Source of the DNA: Rhynchonema sp. JSB1_4
Lineage: Eukaryota; Nematoda; Chromadorea; Monhysterida; Xyalidae
Direction of reading: 5' to 3'
Assembly (NCBI GenBank): GCA_030248065.1
Contig: JASAMV010002877.1
Coordinates: 1-64,000 of the forward strand
Length of the DNA stretch: 64,000 bases
Made by a program: the position numbers and the translations under genes
Part shown: piece after piece, positions 27,901 through 37,602 of the stretch
Position numbering within the stretch: the first letter of the stretch is position 1
Layout of the letters: each line of letters begins with the position of its first letter
The notes under the pieces: model-generated
What the model was told of the DNA's origin: nothing
The model's database searches: none
The model's input: only the letters and a program-made list of their open reading frames with translations

Positions 27901-27914
27901 TGCACGGCTGCCAT
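3976..27914 (-). CDS. Mind-bomb-like ankyrin-repeat RING E3 ubiquitin ligase
   Basis: Coding exons on the minus strand, 5' to 3': 27914-27786 (start Met in ACCATCATGG), 24223-24098, 23325-23203, 22553 to about 22477, 21968-21812, 21354-21214, 20898-20757, 7358-7221, 6577-6480, 6018-5871, 5430-5166, 4171-3976; about 579 residues. Exons 1-2 resemble the REP/SH3-like module of Mind bomb (VGERVLL..., then GVVYSCDNG...). The middle exons form ankyrin repeats (ADACKDGNLAYVHHF; TPLMVAAKYGH; DGMTAVHFAAQYDQV; GQSLMDIAK). A Pro/Gln/His-rich linker (5166-6018) follows. The last exon is a C-terminal C3HC4 RING (CSICM...CGHTACSACC...CHQC) ending at the extreme C-terminus, as in MIB1/MIB2. By family it would be a cytosolic E3 ligase. 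It lacks the ZZ and MIB/HERC2 domains and extra RINGs of true Mind bomb. The exon 4/5 join keeps frame only with a weaker donor. An 11.6-kb satellite fills one intron. Confidence 0.6.
4667..4841. mobile_element. hAT-like MITE with GTAGGTAGGTTG subterminal motif
   Basis: The right end reads AGTTACACCACTG and the left end is a degenerate version containing TGGTGTAGCTGG. Possible 8-bp flanks are cctggtgc and cctcgtgc (7 of 8 match). Between the ends are a G12 run and repeated GTAGGTAGGTTG(A/C)CGCC motifs. The same motif occurs at 25360-25600 and 27125-27250. It lies in an intron of the E3 ligase gene. Confidence 0.5.
5393..5412 (-). repeat. Coding microsatellite (CAA) encoding poly-Gln
   Basis: A GTT-type run on the plus strand lies in the linker exon of the E3 ligase and encodes a short poly-glutamine followed by a His/Pro-rich stretch. 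Such runs vary in length; here the exon frame is kept. Confidence 0.6.
7441..7600. repeat. Fragment of the GTCGGTGTCGG repeat family
   Basis: Clustered CCGACACCGA/TCGGTGTCGG units follow GGGATCGGCGTCGGT, the same start as the TIR element at 44672. It is a solo or truncated end, in an intron of the E3 ligase gene. Confidence 0.5.
8042..8428. mobile_element. hAT-type MITE, copy 1 (CCCATACC subterminal family)
   Basis: Ends are CAGTGGTGTCGTT and AACGACACCACTG. Flanking octamers gttgaata and gttgagtt match at 6 of 8, as in an aged 8-bp target duplication. Subterminal regions repeat a (A)TTTCCCATACCC-type motif and the core contains a GCTGCCGCAAGAAAACTC block. The same family lies inverted at 22630-23026. 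This copy directly abuts the satellite array. Confidence 0.75.
8441..20045. repeat. 11.6-kb tandem satellite array, ~384-bp period
   Basis: About 30 head-to-tail units. Starts of gtgcggcc at 10142, 10526, 10910, 11294 and 11678 are each exactly 384 bp apart; in the centre (12444, 12827, 13210, 13593) the step is 383 bp. Two diverged subfamilies are arranged in blocks. Type A (gatgggcgacat; gtgcggccacc) fills about 8441-11750 and returns at about 19550-20045. Type B (gatgagcgacat; gtgcggccgcagcaccaac) fills about 12300-19300. Some units have internal deletions (near 8605, 9312, 9660, 13729) and one has a 50-bp insertion (near 16448). Short open frames inside repeat from unit to unit and show no protein similarity. 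The whole array lies in the E3 ligase intron between exons 20757 and 7358. Confidence 0.95.
22290..22390. repeat. Fragment of the GTCGGGTGCC repeat family
   Basis: Contains agatgtcgggtgcc and gtctcgggtgcc units ending in cccgatccctcc, like the ends near 23750-24030 and 45840-46197. It has no clear paired ends and lies between two exons of the E3 ligase gene. Confidence 0.4.
22630..23026. mobile_element. hAT-type MITE, copy 2, with perfect 8-bp target duplication
   Basis: Same family as 8042-8428 in the opposite orientation. Ends are CAGTGGCGTCGTT and AACGACACCACTG, and the flanks 22622-22629 and 23027-23034 are both TCGGTGTA. The 8-bp duplication with CAGTGG ends is the classical hAT signature. 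The subterminal AATTTCCCATACCC motif is repeated at both ends. It encodes no transposase. Confidence 0.88.
23480..24030. repeat. Degenerate GTCGGGTG/CCCGACACC repeat cluster
   Basis: Several ggtgtggg, cccgacacc and atgtcgggtg units between two exons of the E3 ligase gene, ending tgccccatgatcccaatccc. Probably eroded copies of the element family at 44672 and 45840. Boundaries are unclear. Confidence 0.35.
25020..27700. mobile_element. Cluster of nested MITEs in intron 1 of the E3 ligase gene
   Basis: Three layers are visible. First, GTAGGTAGGTTGACGCC-bearing pieces at about 25360-25600 and 27125-27250. Second, an element at about 26159-26757 with inverted ends CCGTATTCCCTAAAA and many AATAGAGCCCCCC/CAGCCCCC units. 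Third, inserted in it, an element at 26337-26539 with inverted ends TACCGTATTGTCGGAAATAG and its near complement. Further TTAGGTTTT(T)ACGGT ends lie at 27100 and 27670. The stretch is dominated by C/G-runs and A-runs, and no coding exon is seen in it. Confidence 0.6.
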
Positions 27915-29116
27915 GATGGTGTTTGGTGGAATTTGAGTTTGGAAATTAAATGGTTGTTGATCGAGGTTGATCCTGTCCTGCCTGACGTTTTTTTGCTTCT
28001 CCTCGTCCGTTTCAGGGTTCGATTCGATTTCGATACCCAAGCGGTTTCCTCGTAAAGTGAGCGAGTTCTGCTGTTGTTGACTGCGCCTGAAGAAGATGAA
28101 ACGGAAACATTGCTGCACAAATCTATAAATTTCTCCACGTCGTCTCCATCTGCTGGTTTCTTTCTCCAAACAGGGCAGGGCAACCAAAAAATCTCGTGAA
28201 ATCTGCGCACGTGAGCGTGGCGTGGCAAACTTCTGGCCGAAATTAATCCCAGAGAAAGCGCGACATTTGAAAAATGCAGATCAAACCTGCATGTCACAAT
28301 CCGCTCCTCCGCTCAACAAGCATGACAATCTTGTTATCATGTTCATTACTTGTTTTCATGATGAGTTTCATTTTTTCACTTTTATCGTTGTTGTTTTGAA
28401 TACTTTGCGTTTCATGAGTCCTCGGTGCTATTATCAATAAATCGAACCCCTTATTGCTTGAAAAAATGACTAATACGAAACGTCGGTTGCTTTGAAGCAC
28501 AATCCCAATAGTGGTCCACAAATAATGCAACACTCACCTCCCCAACATCACATTCAAGACAGTTCAATGTGCACCTTATCACATTTTATGTATGTACTTT
28601 GTTCGTCAGCGGAAGAAAAAGAATACCAAGCTGATAACTGCGAATTGCACCAAAAAGTCCTGTTCAGGTGCGACCCAACATCAAACGTCCATACATAGCA
28701 CCAAATGTAAACAAAAACACTGACTGATGCGGTACTTTTCGGTGCAACAAGAAGTGCAGTCACGTAATAAGACACTCCTTCAGGTACACGTTTAGTAATG
28801 TACCTGTCATACCCTGTACCAACACACTCTGTGTTTACAAAACGTAACACACCACCATGAGCTAACAAAAATACGCATCCAAAATTTTGTTGTTGAATGT
28901 CATGCTTCACATGTTGACTCATATCAAAAGCCGTCGTCGTGGCCATCAAACCAGCTTGCTATCATTGCAACACACACGCAAAACAGCTCGAAGCTGGTTT
29001 AAAAGCAGGTTATTGTGAGTCAAACTTTTTAAAAAGAAAGGCTAAAAACTATTTCAGATTATTTTCGTCTTTTTCAGTCTTTGCGCGCTTCGTCGAACTC
29101 TTGCCGATTACGCATC
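27915..29116. other. Divergent spacer between the E3 ligase and transferrin genes
   Basis: The two genes point away from each other, so the stretch should hold both promoters. The part just above 27914 is probably 5' UTR of the ligase. A 131-codon minus-strand frame at 28554-28949 has no recognisable domain and I do not annotate it. No TATA box is convincing. Confidence 0.35.
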
Positions 29117-32100
29117 ATGGGCTCAAAATGTCGCTATTTATTAATCTGGGTGCTACAGTTGTTGTTGTCCATCACTACCGCTCAGGAACAGTACAGAATA
29201 GGTTTGGCCTAGAGACTGGATTATTTTAGCTTCTCACTGGGCCTGCGTCCGAAGCCTAAATTTTGTGATAGATTCACTGATACAACAAGATATTGATATC
29301 TTGAATAACAAACAGCAGCGCAAAGGTTAGTTGTACGGAGTTCCCCTTTCCAGTCACCACGTCTGACACCGTCTGTTTTATTTCATTTTTCTCTTCTTTT
29401 CTTTCTTTTCCAAAAATTAAAATTCATCATGCTGCCAACTCTTCTCCAGTCCGTTGGTGCTGTCCGACCGTCGAGTCTTTCAACGCGTGCACCCAGCTGG
29501 TCGACAATTTGAAAAATGACCCGTCACTTGAGGGCGATGAATTTTACGAATATCGACTCGTTGTGACGGGCAATGGCGATGCGCATCGAATCAAACTCGT
29601 GTGTCTCAGAGCCATGCATGTGTGAGTTGTTTGACGGATCCAACATTGTCAAAGTATACATACATAGGTGATCGGTGTTCTGTGCAAATCGAGAGATATG
29701 TCCGCACGAGCCCAGCTTCTTGGATTTACAAAATTGACACTGGTTTCGATCAAGAGTTGAGTGCTTTCATGATTATTCCGGCAAAAGCAGATTTTTGATG
29801 CCGTGACTCTTTGTGTGTATCTTTAGATTTGCTGATTCTTGATATTTGTCAAGCGCACTCAAAGCTGATCCCTCAAGGCTATTCGCATACAGATTCGAAT
29901 GCGCACGTCTGGTGCATCAAAACAAAGCGGATATCGCACGGGTCTCAGCTGAGGTCGCTTTCGGTCTCACTGTGAACGATGAATACAGCAAGAATCTGAT
30001 TCCGATCGCCGCGCTCTCAAAGCACACTTGCCACTCATCAAAAGATTGTCATCGTGAGTCATTTACAAGTTTTTGGGTGAGCAAAAAACGATGATGTTAA
30101 AGAGCATAATTTGAATCTCGAGAATTTGAACGAAGTTTCCCGCTGTGAAATTAGCCAACCCACATGCCCATTGTGTATATGTACATAATAACCTTTATTG
30201 TGAGGTGATGTTTCAAGCATACGGACTTCCAGATCGAGCATTCTGCGATTGTATACATGCTCAAGCGTGGTGGTGCTGCATCATTCGAGCAAGGTGTGAG
30301 TGTATAATACAAAACCCTGTGTGCATCGCTCACAATCTGATCATCATAATTATGTCATCAGTGAACTTCGAAACATCCTAAAAGCAATAAGTAACCGACA
30401 AACAAACCAATTATTACAATTTCTGAAAACAAAAATCGTCCCATTTTTTATAGAATACGTTCGCGAATTCTCCCTGGCCGTCGTGAAGCGATCATCAGGC
30501 ATCGAAAAACTTCGCGATTTGCGCGATCGATCGGCGTGTTTCGAATCGCCAGGCAGCACGGCCGGATGGATAATTCCGGTTTATCAATTGGGAGCTGGGA
30601 ATCTATCGCATGCAATCAATTACAATCCGCACGCACAGACCGGTGGGGGTGGCTCAAATTGGAAGCCCGATGACAATCAAGGAAACAGTGGGAATCAACA
30701 GCTACCGCATGGTTGGTAGATTTCTTCAGAAAGTCACTTCTGTTTTTTTCTAATTTCACAAACGTCAAAATTGGTGATCCGATTCAGAATTCGTCCTGGT
30801 AACGCCTTGGTCATGTATGTAACTCACTACTGATGCCGTTGATTTCGACTAGCGTAAAGATATTCCAACCTTGGCACATTTACGCCGATCGAAGTTGGTG
30901 ACAGCGAGTAAATCGCACAAACCCTGCATATACTGTAAAATCAAATAACGTGTCCGGATCGATTAGAAGACTGTACCAAGTCAAAAATCGGGGCTGGCCG
31001 GGTGGACCACGAAGTTTGATTGGTTCAGTCCAATTTACAGATCGACCTTCATTGGAATGCAAACTCGACTTCTCAACTGTTGAAGATGCTTTCGGCGACA
31101 GTTGTGCTCCGGGAAATTGGGCGATGGATGACAATCTTGGTTGGCGAGATGTTCGACATTAATTTATACGATAAGCATTAACATTGGTGCATAAAGTTAA
31201 AGCAATGCAAGATGTGTAGTCAAAGTCAACAAGCTCTTTGAATGACTTGGCGCATGAAAGCTGGTCAGAAATAATGTTCAAATCATCGATCATTGCCATA
31301 ATCAAACTTGGCAGCAAGTTCGGTCCGATCTTGCCTTTGTCTTGGTCACGTGCCTTTGGCATTTAGGATATTTCGAGTAGATCTGATGCTGGTATTAATT
31401 TCGACCAGGGTGTGGAAGTCATTCCTTTCATGTCTGGAAACAACTTGTAAGCGGGTCGAAATTAGCTCCTTCAGAGTAAATCTTGAAATATTCCCAAAAC
31501 GCAAAAATCACGCGACCAAGGCCAGACCGAACGTCGACGTTTTGATTTCGTCAACAATAAAACAGAAGACCCCATTCAGATTCGAAATACGGTCGACATT
31601 TGTGCGCCATCTGCAGCGGTCGAAACGCATCGTGCACAATGAACGAGACATCAAATGGTGCAATGAGATGTTTGACGGATTCCGACAAAGTCAGTAGTGC
31701 CGTTTTTTAATGCGTGTATTTGATTTCCAGTTCAGCTGTCATTCAAAAAAACCATTTCGTTCTACACTCAGGGCGATGTCGCCTTTCTCAGCGACAAGAA
31801 TTATGAAATTTTGGCCAGGACATTGAACCGAGAGCACGAATTTGAGTTTGTCTGCCCGGATGGGCGTGTGAGGTGAGAGATTGTTTCAGGTAAATTTTGA
31901 GTTTTATGATCCGAAGTAAATTCTGACATCAGAACATTTTCAGTCGTCAATTCGAGAGCTGCCATTGGGGTGTCATTCCGTCAGATGTTTTTCTCGTGAA
32001 TCGAGCAAAACAGCCCGAAGTACTGGGCGACCTGCTCACAAAACTGCACTCGGCTGTGGAGTTAGTTGGGAAGCATTTTCTTTTAGAGATTCAACTTTTT

Positions 32101-35100
32101 CCTGCAAGTATTAGCCGATCATCAAAAAAAAACTTTCAAATTTTGCTTTTCAGAAACAATCCCCGAATTTACGGATTGTTGGCAAAGGAGCTGGTTGATA
32201 CAAAAGAACCAATATGGAATCACATGCGACGGTTGGATCAACGAACGTATTCCCATTTTGAGCAGCAGCCGCTGATTTCGGAGTATCTATCGCTTGCTGG
32301 AGGTATTTTATTCATTTGTTCCTTTATGGTGACTGGTCTGGTATGTAGTCAAACTCAGTGATCAATCCAATCAGTATGTATGTGTTTATGTATACAGTAT
32401 ATACAATCAACCTGAAACGTGTTTGCAGACAGCTGTAGCGATTGTAACGAAAAGCGATTGCATTGGTCGAAATTACGACCACAAATTTCGCAAATCAGTG
32501 GCCAAGACTGGACCTATGCAATCATCAAGCAATCACAAAGTTATCCTGTTATTTTTTCTCCATAGGCACCGAATTCTACCCAGCGATGAGCCGGAGTTTC
32601 CCTGCTTGCGATCAGACCGATCGCAACATCATGAGACTCTGTGTGGTGTCCCTTGAAGAATTGGCAAAATGCCAAGACATGCAAATGAGCTGGCGTGCTG
32701 CGGGCCTGCCGGCAGCATTGCAATGTGTGCTCGGTCACTCGACTTCAAACTGCGCGACGAGATTGCAAAATGGGCTCGCCGACATGGCTGTGATGGAGGG
32801 GCACACGGCTGATGACTATGTCAGCAGGGGATTAGTCAGGTACGGTCTTGGATCTTGATGAAAAATTGGATTCTGATCCGTGCGTGCTGAGCTGTAATGC
32901 TCTGAGGATAATGTTCAAATGAAATGATTCTTTCTAACTGTACTGCGCATAAATCCGATTTAAATACTGTGTGATTTCAACCAGTTCATTACACCTCATT
33001 GGACTTGTGTTCCCTGATAGTACGGGCATCCTGTCACCTTCAACCGCTTCGAAAATACCACAAATGTTCTCCATACTTGACCTCAAAAATTTTTAAACGC
33101 AAACGCCTTTCAGAGGTCTTATGATCGAACGAAAGACGCCGACGTTTGCCTTGGCTCTGTCATTAACCGGACATAAAGGGAACCTGAAACTGAAGGATTT
33201 TGCGTCAGGTAAGGTGCGCTGTTTTCCTGAAGCAGGTCTCTAATCGTTTGAACCGATGAGCAACCAGAAATAGAAGTTTACATTGAGCTGCTTTTCCTTT
33301 GATCTTTCAGTCAAGCCTTAGGGCGGACTTAGGTAGAATCCGGAAACCGGAATCCGGAAATATTTCCGGAAAACGCATTATTTTTGCATGTAAATTTCTG
33401 CGTTTTCCGGAAATATTTCCGGCGTTCGGAAATGTCTTCTATTATTATATGCAAATTATTTCCGGTTTCCGGATTCCGGATTTAACCTCACTCGGTTATT
33501 GTCAGTGAGAAGCATCGCGCGGACAGAGATGGTTCTTCATTCTTCCACAACAACGCAGGTCTGCTGAACGTGTGTAGCGCCGGGACGGACAGTTTCGCCG
33601 GTTGGGAAGCGCCGAATCAGGTGTTCAAGAATCTGAGCATCATTCCACAAGACGACTGCATGTTGACAGAGGCCTGGGCGCAAAGTGTGCGTTCAAGTTG
33701 TGTGCCGGGCGCCAAGAATGTTACCGTAACCCTCGGAAGGAATGAATCACGTCAGTTGCTTTTTTGTAAACGTTCTTGTTTGTGTTCCGATGAGTAAGCT
33801 TTTGTTGTCTTGATAACATGTGACACATCACTTCACGATTGTTATCATCATGCCCATGTAGTTATTCATTTTGACGGGAGTGGGAGTTTGGATTTTAAGG
33901 GTTGTTGCTTTGGAAAGCGTTGCTTGTTTGGATTATTTTCGTTCGAATCGCATACTGTAGGAGTTTAAATAAAAACTATAGTCTGAAAAACAAGGCAGGG
34001 AAAAATCGCCATTGCTGAACGCTGCTGAGGCTTCTTTCGAAAGGTTTTCCCTTTTATGCTGCACTTCCGATCGCCTGAGCCTTCACTGAGGCGCTGAGTA
34101 CACTTTATGCTTCACTGAGTACAGTAGGTGCGAATGGGCAAAGAAAATCAAAATTTCACGAAAAAATATCTAGTGCCACTCAATCAACACTTCGCTGTCA
34201 CTTTGTGTGACGCGTGTGGGCGTCCCTCTACTTGTGCGACCGCGGCCGAGGCAACCAACACCGGCGATCACTTGGACTACGATTTGTACTATGGTGGTGT
34301 GGGTGCAATCAGATGTTTGCTGCGACGCAAGAGCGATGTGGCCTTTATTGACAGTGGCGCCGTGTTTGGTTGGTTTATTAGCGGTTCATGTTTTGTCCGC
34401 CAGTAGGCTATTGATGGGACAGCTTTGAATCGAACTTAGTTATGGACAGGATCTGTCTTGCGCTAGTTGCTTCTTGTGTGTAGCAGATGCACACTATTGT
34501 CAACAACTTAAAATGGAAGTAGACGGTGTTCCCGGACCACTCAGTACATTTTTGCGATCATCAACATCTCAAAAGATCCAGCTGGTAAATAAAATGACTG
34601 CATTGGTTATTTCACCTGAGCAACACCATAACTGGGGACTGATTAGTAATCACGAGCCCGAAAACACATCATTCGAGGTTGTGATGAAATTTATACGCCA
34701 CAATTTGTATAAATCAAAGCGCGCAATCACAAACTGCTGCGGTGCTGACGATGGTGTAGATTTCAAAATTTCACATTTTTTAGGAAAAATAACTCCCGAT
34801 GACAACAATTTGCAGCCGCGAAGCACATGCGCGCGTTCGACGCCGACTTCAGCATGGTCGAGGCGTATCACCTTCGTTTGTTGTGTGCCGACGGTGAGAC
34901 CGAGCACGAACTCAGCTATGACGGATTGGTCAAGTGCAATCTGGGAGAGATTCCGCCAAGATGGATTGTTAGTCATGTAGTTTTTTGGATGCGGATTTTG
35001 AATCTTGTGCATTCGCACTGACGATGACCTGGTGTACCGCCCGTCTGCAAAACGGGGCAACCAAAATACCTTGTTGTCTAAAGTCAGTTGGTCCAGCGAT

Positions 35101-35691
35101 TTTTTGATGAGTTGACGACGTTTGGAGACGCTCTGATGCCACTAACTTCGACCAGCGTAACCTTTGCTTATATTTTTGGCTACCCGAGAATAATTTTTAC
35201 GGTTATCATTGGCAGAAATAACTTTTCAAACCTGCGCCCCCAAAGTCCAACGCTGTGTATGCCTCTGTGCATGATGACCAAGTGTTGGCGAAAACACACT
35301 TCCTTTAATCCTTATAGGTCCGATGCAATAATATGCAAACGTTTTCGTGCTAAAATGCGCATATTGTAATGACAGGTAGCACGTACCAGCGCAGCTCGAA
35401 ACATTCTTCGCCACTGGCAAGATCTGTGGTTAACAGCTGTTGACCGCACTCGCGCGCATTATGATTGGCTGAGTACGCACGTCTACGAGAAATCGCAGCT
35501 AACCGATGTCATATTTTCGTTAGTTCCTTTTCTTTTCAAAAATATATTTTTTACTGCTTGTATCAAACCATGATAGCTGCGCGTGATTTGTCTCCAGACA
35601 GCAGCAGTCTGCTATGTTTTTGATGCATAGTCACTGCAGGCTTTTTCATACCGAGACCATGTGCGGTGTGAAGCACGGCTCAGACAATTAG
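29117..35691 (+). CDS. Transferrin-family secreted protein, apparently without iron ligands
   Basis: Exons: 29117-29201 (signal peptide, ...LLLSITTAQ), 29450-29621, 29854-30076, 30233-30293, 30454-30711, about 30905-31139, 31580-31689, 31736-31872, 31944-32060, 32154-32302, 32566-32839, 33114-33208, 33506-33750, 34174-34368, 34816-34967, 35376-35518, 35640-35691; about 900 residues against the usual 650-740. Two lobes are clear. N-lobe: RWCCPTVESFNACTQL, LRDRSACFESPGSTAGWIIP, LCAICSG, GAMRCL, GDVAFL, EFVCPDG. C-lobe: LCVVSLEELAKC, VCSAGTDSFAGW, SCVPGA, LCDACGR, GAIRCL, DVAFID, RLLCADG. The family binds ferric iron with Asp, two Tyr, His and a Thr/Arg-held carbonate. By eye all of these are replaced in both lobes (see findings), so iron transport is unlikely. 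Joins between exons 5/6 and 12/13 do not close perfectly in phase with the best splice sites. Confidence 0.85.
31388..31470. repeat. Short inverted pair of the TTCGACCAGCG repeat family
   Basis: TAATTTCGACCAGGG and, about 50 bp on, GGTCGAAATTAG form inverted ends in a transferrin intron. Single related ends occur at about 30850, 35143, 49779 (reverse) and 58315. Confidence 0.4.
33316..33490. mobile_element. Palindromic CCGGAAATATTTCCGG element in a transferrin intron
   Basis: Starts TTAGGGCGGACTTAGG and carries paired TTTCCGGAAATATTTCCGG-type palindromes, matching the copy at 1884-2040. Its right edge is within about 15 bp of the acceptor for exon 33506, which may be why that splice join is hard to phase. 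Confidence 0.55.
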
Positions 35692-37602
35692 GCTCCAAGG
35701 AAGATTTTGTGATAATTGCATCAAACCGAAACGCAACGTGTATTTTTTATCTATAAATCTGCTGTAGTTGTCGCTGTAGGTTTAATTCTTCCGCTTTTCT
35801 GGTACAGGTGGTTAGCTGATGTTCCATTCACCCAAGAGCTTTACTTCCATTTCCGGATTCACTCCCAAATCACCCAAAGATCATCTTTGCCAAACGAAGC
35901 AGCCATCATTTTTTTCAGAAACAGCTCCACTGGCCTTGACCGGCTGAACTTGAAGGCTCATGAGAAGGTCTACACAAACTATAGAAGTCCTTTCGTTTGC
36001 AAAACATCCTCACAACATATGGTCTCGAATCTAGTTTTAGTTTTGATTCTGACGCTACTACTGAACACAATTTTCTATTCCACTCGGTGATGGCACCAAT
36101 CAATTTTTCATGTTTTCTTTGTTTTTCGACAGTTTTTGAAACCCCAAAATTGAAAATGTATGTGATGTGATCATTATTTTGTCGCGTCTGTTTTTGGACA
36201 CAATGCTTATTTTTTGGAAAACTTGCACCTGTTATTCATACCTTTAATTTAACCCGGTTCGCACCTGATATTCATATAAAAGCGTTGTTTTCTGCCCACC
36301 CCCAGACTAGTCTCGGACTTGTGCAATAATGAGGCGTTTGATAAAAAAAGAAGCCCAGTTCTCATCTGAAATGGATAAGAGCCGCGCCCCGGTTCCGTGT
36401 TCCGAAACTCCATGAATGTGGTCAAAACAGGAACAAGAGCGTCACACGAAGCAAAAACAGCAGCGTATGGCCAGAAAGCCAGCGGGTCCAACAAATTAGT
36501 CAAATAATAAGGAGCGTTCTCTCATGCATACGTAAAAAGTGCAGGAGCATTTACTAAATTTACGTCTTTGGCGCCATAGCTTGGAACAAATAGTGATAAC
36601 TATAACCTAACCTGAGTCTGCTCCTGAACTACTGTATAGGTGTGTGTGAACACTGCTTGGTGAAAAAGAACCCACACTGGCGACTTCTTGGGCGGAAGCA
36701 TTTTTTGACAATTGTCCAAAAGTCATCAGAATTTAAAAAGTTCGAACTTTTATTTGGTAGATTGTTAAGTGTTTCACTTTTCTTGAACTTTTGAAAAAAT
36801 GTTTCGTTTAGTGCTCCAGGGGCCATAAATAGGATCCTCCGTCACAACAGCAAAATTGTACTCAAAGATTAACACACGCACAACTTGAGTTAGTATGACA
36901 GCTTTGGCAAGCTTATGAGCTTTCCTTGCGGCTTGTATGTTTAGTCAATGATAAAATCACTAATGAATATTTCCTCAGCATTACACGTTCAAAACGCTAG
37001 TGCGACTTAAGCCACGTTGATACATCGTCTATTTGAGTGACTTTTAACATAAAAAGCTGCGATTAGATAAATGCGGAATGGCAAATTTCTGCATTCCGCA
37101 TTCCGCGTTTATCTGCTCACCTTTGCGGAATTTTGATTTTCTGCAAGTACGTTTATACTTTTGGTCAAACATCTCAGTTGTTGTTCGCGTTAACACGCAA
37201 TATAATAGGTCAGCGTCAGCACGCTGGAAGTTGTTATCGTCACCCATGCGCGCGCCATTCTGCAAAGGTGACCAGATAAACGCAGAAACTTACCATTGCG
37301 CATTTATCTGCTCACCAATTTTTCCGCATTATCTAATCGCAGCCTAGTGTTTCCTTTTCATGCAAGGCTAAGGAAACAAGCGACCGCACGTTATAACTCA
37401 ACTCCTGTTTGGGGTCGAGATTTTAGAAAAACCAATGAAAGAGATTAAGAATGTGTCCTTGTTAATCCAAGCACACGACGCTCCAGGAAACACGATACAT
37501 AATTTAACTTGAGGAAAGCCGAGCAGAAATAATTTCACGTTCCTAAAGATATATTTAAAAGAGTATGAAGCCGACAACAAAAACCTGCGGTATAATCACT
37601 CA
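35692..37602. other. Spacer between transferrin and fucosyltransferase genes
   Basis: Contains one palindromic element (37047-37346). A plus-strand frame at 35716-36090 with hydrophobic ends has no family match. No convincing exon otherwise. Confidence 0.4.
37047..37346. mobile_element. Palindromic MITE (AGCTGCGATTAGATAA ends)
   Basis: The left end AGCTGCGATTAGATAA and right end TTATCTAATCGCAGCC are inverted repeats. Subterminal motifs of the type GCATTTATCTGCTCACC recur in both arms. Non-coding. Confidence 0.65.

Noticed and set aside
27740..28297. 185-codon minus-strand frame as the ligase N-terminus
   Set aside because: A different frame over the same exon joins correctly at the donor (27786) and has a good start context at 27914; this one is its shadow and 5' UTR.
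28554..28949. 131-codon minus-strand frame between the ligase and transferrin genes
   Set aside because: No domain, no paired splice sites in phase with the ligase gene; a frame of this length can occur by chance in 64 kb.
35716..36090. 124-codon plus-strand frame with hydrophobic ends
   Set aside because: No family resemblance and no supporting splice or promoter signals.
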